DNA from: an uncultured Clostridium sp.
GTDB lineage: Bacteria; Bacillota; Clostridia; TANB77; CAG-508
Length of the DNA: 36,593 nt
Direction of reading: 5' to 3'
Assembly: GCA_948471035.1 (NCBI GenBank)
Contig: CAOKRC010000018.1
Coordinates: forward strand, 1-36,593
How positions within the stretch are numbered: position 1 is the stretch's first letter; every line of letters begins with the position of its first letter. The notes under the pieces are model-generated. The model saw only the letters and a program-made list of their open reading frames with translations, was not told the DNA's origin and ran no database searches. Below are positions 34,316 to 36,593 of the stretch, in pieces. A program made the translations under genes and the position numbers.

Positions 34316-35887
34316 TTATTCAACTATATTTACTGGTATATCTAACCCTTTTATCATGTCTTCTATGTTGTTTTCTCCTTTTGGTACATATTCTTTTGCA
34401 TCTATATATTTTATTCGCATCTCTTTTCCACATTCATTTGCTACTAATTTTGTTAATTCGTTTATATTTTCTGGTTTTTCTAACATTGATTTTCCAAATG
34501 TAGTTAACCCATTTGGAAATATAACTTCTAAAGTTAAATCATCTTTTTTGCTTGCTTTTGTTCCTATTAGGTTTGAGTATAATACCATTCTTCCGTTAGT
34601 TTTTAATGCTTCTAATACATTTTTCCAATATTCTTCAGTTGGTATGTTTTGTATGTTTGGGACAGACACGGGGTTTACCCCTACATTATTTATTTCTATA
34701 TTCTTTTTTTCTACATTCTTTTTAGGTTGTTCTATTCTAATATTTCCTAAATTTATTTTTTGTTCTAATTCTTGTACTTTTTTTCTTAATTCTTCTATTC
34801 CATCTGTTTCTGTTGTTGTGCATAGTTTTATAATCCCTGCTTGTATCATTATTTCTTTTTGCCCAGACCATTTAATGTTATTCTCTGTTTCTGATAAAGA
34901 GTATATCATTCCAATAAGTCTATCTTTAGATGTTTTAGCAGCAAGCTCTTCTAATTTTTTTAATTCTTCTGCATTATATAATGATAAATCTTTACTTGTT
35001 TTATATACTAAAATATCTTTTATGTATTTTATAATTTCCCACAATAAGTTTTGTATGTCTTTTCCGTCTTTTAAAACTTCATTTAGTGCTACTAACGCTA
35101 ATTCAGCATCATTATTTAGTATGTTTGTTACAATTTTATTTACAAATGTGGTTTTTGGTATTCCTACTAATTCTTTTACTTTGTCTTCATCTATGCCTAT
35201 ATTTCCTTCTTGTACACATCTTTCTAGTATGCTTAATGCATCTCTTGCAGCTCCTTCTGCTAGTACTGCTATTGTTTTTAAGGCTTCATTTGTTATTTCT
35301 ATATCTGCTTCTTTACAAACTACTTCAAGCCTTTTTACAATGTCATCATTTGATATTCTTTTAAAGTCAAACCTTTGACACCTTGATAATATTGTTGCTG
35401 GTAATTTTTGGGGCTCTGTTGTAGCAAGTATAAATTTTACATGTTTTGGTGGTTCTTCTAGTGTTTTTAGTAGTGCATTAAATGCTCCTGTTGATAACAT
35501 GTGTACCTCATCTATAATGTATACTCTATATTTAGCAAGTGTTGGTAGGAAATTTACTTCATCACGTATAGCACGTATATCTTCTACACTGTTATTTGAT
35601 GCAGCATCCATTTCTACAACGTCTGTTAATGAACCTGATAGAATTGCTTTACAAATCTCACATTCATTGCAAGGTTCACCGTCTTTTGGATTTAAGCAGT
35701 TTATTGCTCTTGCAAATATTTTTGCACTAGAGGTTTTTCCTGTTCCACGTCCACCATTAAAAAGGTATGCATGTCCTATTCTATTTGAAATAATTTGATT
35801 TTTTAATGTTCTTGTTATATGGTCTTGTCCTACAAGTTCATTAAATGTTAATGGCCTAAATTTTCTATATAATGCTGTATATTCCAT
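34316..35887 (-). CDS. dnaX: DNA polymerase III subunit gamma/tau
   Basis: Encodes 523 aa. Clamp-loader ATPase: LYRKFRPLTFNELVGQDHI, Walker A GGRGTGKTSSAKI (about 44-56), a four-Cys zinc module CLNPKDGEPCNECEIC, DEVHMLS (Walker B), sensor 1 ILATTEPQKLP and SRCQRFDF. A domain III and a short C-terminal tau-like region follow. A GC-rich palindrome (34659-34684) lies inside the reading frame in the linker and adds about nine residues (VGVNPVSVP). Three out-of-frame CGGs (AAC GGA, GAC GGA, GAC GGT) do not disturb it. Directly downstream of the SRP RNA. Confidence 0.95.
   Translation of the reverse strand: MEYTALYRKFRPLTFNELVGQDHITRTLKNQIISNRIGHAYLFNGGRGTGKTSSAKIFARAINCLNPKDGEPCNECEICKAILSGSLTDVVEMDAASNNSVEDIRAIRDEVNFLPTLAKYRVYIIDEVHMLSTGAFNALLKTLEEPPKHVKFILATTEPQKLPATILSRCQRFDFKRISNDDIVKRLEVVCKEADIEITNEALKTIAVLAEGAARDALSILERCVQEGNIGIDEDKVKELVGIPKTTFVNKIVTNILNNDAELALVALNEVLKDGKDIQNLLWEIIKYIKDILVYKTSKDLSLYNAEELKKLEELAAKTSKDRLIGMIYSLSETENNIKWSGQKEIMIQAGIIKLCTTTETDGIEELRKKVQELEQKINLGNIRIEQPKKNVEKKNIEINNVGVNPVSVPNIQNIPTEEYWKNVLEALKTNGRMVLYSNLIGTKASKKDDLTLEVIFPNGLTTFGKSMLEKPENINELTKLVANECGKEMRIKYIDAKEYVPKGENNIEDMIKGLDIPVNIVE
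34659..34684. repeat. Palindromic repeat within the dnaX coding sequence
   Basis: GGGACAGACACGGGGTTTA-CCCCTAC, same family as 28550-28574. It is read in frame in dnaX as roughly VGVNPVSVP, in a linker between the ATPase core and the C-terminal domain. Confidence 0.7.
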
Positions 35888-35913
35888 ATATTTACCTCTT
35901 ATTAAAATAAATT

Positions 35914-36029
35914 CTTACATCTCTATGGAAAACAACCTCCACATAAATACACTACTTATTGCTGCTTCGTTCCCGACCTGACAAGGTTCATAGCTTTTTA
36001 TTGGAGTTTGTTCTCCATACAGATGTAAG
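35914..36029 (-). ncRNA. ffs: Signal recognition particle RNA (small bacterial type)
   Basis: About 116 nt closing on itself (CTTACATCT at 36029 pairs with AGATGTAAG at 35914). Helix 8 shows the hallmark GTCAGGTCGGGAACGAAGCAGC: a GGAA tetraloop and asymmetric loop that bind Ffh. The usual bases are GGTCCGGAAGGAAGCAGC; here the closing pairs read CGGGAACG. It lies just upstream of dnaX, the usual firmicute place. Promoter at 36050-36079. Confidence 0.9.
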
Positions 36030-36049
36030 TATCTTTTAGTATCATATGT

Positions 36050-36079
36050 ATTATAGACTAAATTGTTAATTTTAGCAAT
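36050..36079 (-). promoter_or_regulatory. Promoter of SRP RNA
   Basis: On the minus strand, TTGCTA (36079-36074), 18-bp spacer, TATAAT (36055-36050). The transcript would begin about 10 nt before the SRP stem. Confidence 0.6.
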
Positions 36080-36156
36080 AGATTTTATTATGTTTTTGTT
36101 ACCTTTTGTACAGTTCAGTCTATACTACTAAATTAGTGCGAAGATAGTAATATATT

Positions 36157-36593
36157 TCATTTTTGTAGTGCACGCCCCGACAGTCCTTTGAGACGGGGGA
36201 AGACCCGCATACGCCTTGGCTCACACATAGGCTGTAGATAATTTTGGCTTACCTCGTATGATGACTGTTGATTTTTATTCTCTTCAGCTGTCAAATTTTC
36301 TTTAACAATCGAATTATTATCTTCTTTGCACTTGATTTCGTTTCCAGATTTTAGGATAAATGTTATGACTCTTGGATTTGTATTTCCGTTTTTTCCTTTT
36401 TCTCCTATTATAACTTTTTCAATCATTAGTTCAAAAACATCTTTATCAAATTTTGGCATAATTTCATTGTCTTTAAACAGAGTTTTAAACTTGTTTAATC
36501 CTTGATTTAAACTAATTGAGTCTTCTAGTTCTAGTTGTAAATGCTCTTGTTCTTTTTCTATGTTATTTATCTTGTTTTGTAGTTTTGCTTTCT
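36157..36593 (-). CDS. Serine recombinase C-terminal part, truncated by window edge
   Basis: The frame is open to the window end, so only the last ~145 residues are seen. A coiled coil (about 36593-36470: KINNIEKEQEHLQLELEDS) is followed by FDKDVFELMIEKVIIGEKGK and NTNPRVITFILKSGNEI, the usual end of large serine recombinases that move ICEs, phages and transposons. The last ~30 codons (LQPMCEPRRMRVFPRLKG and on) are much richer in G+C and contain an in-frame CGG at 36205-36207. Whether translation follows it straight (stop at 36157) or shifts is unclear. The element it belongs to would lie beyond 36593. Confidence 0.65.
   Translation of the reverse strand, partial: KAKLQNKINNIEKEQEHLQLELEDSISLNQGLNKFKTLFKDNEIMPKFDKDVFELMIEKVIIGEKGKNGNTNPRVITFILKSGNEIKCKEDNNSIVKENLTAEENKNQQSSYEVSQNYLQPMCEPRRMRVFPRLKGLSGRALQK

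Noticed and set aside
10139-34684. CRISPR array from the recurring GGGG/CCCC units
   Set aside because: The units are kilobases apart, variable and palindromic, with no regular spacers and no cas genes.
34236-35378. 380-codon open frame on the + strand
   Set aside because: It is the antisense shadow of dnaX: Ser/Phe-rich composition, no ribosome site, and it is opposite conserved coding sequence.

Overview
The window comes from a low-GC, endospore-forming Clostridia-type firmicute, probably an uncultured or gut lineage (that placement is inference). The signs are very AT-rich codon use, strong AGGAGG ribosome sites, an alpha/beta-type SASP, two CotF-like coat proteins, the sleB-ypeB cortex-lysis pair, and the conserved blocks radC-mreBCD-mrdA-minC, ddl-murF and ffs-dnaX-ybaB-recR. 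Almost all genes lie on the minus strand.

The most important observation is a decoding anomaly. Ten genes (mrdA, mreC, mreB, pcrA, a 301-aa unknown, zupT-like, sbcD-like, traG/virD4-like, sleB, ypeB) look frameshifted when read conventionally. All 16 breaks are the same event: the reading frame meets an in-frame CGG codon, and conserved sequence resumes if one C is skipped and the next triplet GGN is read as glycine. With CGGN read as one Gly, each gene becomes one full-length ORF whose length is an exact multiple of three and whose motifs are intact, including the Walker A loop of the TraG-like protein and PBP2 with six such sites, two of them adjacent. Roughly 30 other CGG trinucleotides in host genes lie out of frame (NNC-GGN, NCG-GNN), and none disturbs a frame. 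I found no CGG used as a normal arginine codon in the host-like genes. This fits programmed +1 frameshifting or four-base decoding at CGG. Sequencing error or decay of essential genes fits poorly. The exceptions are three small stand-alone genes (11063-11365, 13893-14207, 32356-32637), which use CGG in frame as ordinary Arg and look foreign.

Layout. 1-770: two Asn-rich small genes (+). 860-1121: a candidate Fst/par-like type I toxin-antitoxin locus. 1136-7756: cell-shape cluster minC, mrdA, mreD, mreC, mreB, radC, DUF4321 (-). 8135-8761: mecA (+). 8916-10776: M23 peptidase and two CotF-like proteins (-). 11063-14207: pcrA (-) between two small + strand cassettes. 14299-20727: unknown, LMW-PTP, ZIP transporter, prfA, and a YhaN/YhaO-like SMC nuclease pair (-). 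20765-21097: a second convergent toxin/antisense-RNA-like locus with a 37-aa hydrophobic peptide. 21384-24338: stand-alone TraG/VirD4-like protein and two companions. 24446-29655: DnaJ-like, DUF1934, ddl, murF, yqeK, SASP. 30113-32141: ypeB and sleB. 32356-33102: small genes. 33205-36079: recR, ybaB, dnaX, SRP RNA. 36157-36593: 3' part of a serine recombinase that runs off the window.

Two repeat families are scattered between genes: a roughly 80-bp inverted-repeat element in two copies (inside mrdA-minC and inside sleB-ypeB), and short GTAGGGG...CCCCTAC palindromes, one of which is inside the dnaX coding sequence. I saw no rRNA, tRNA or CRISPR array.
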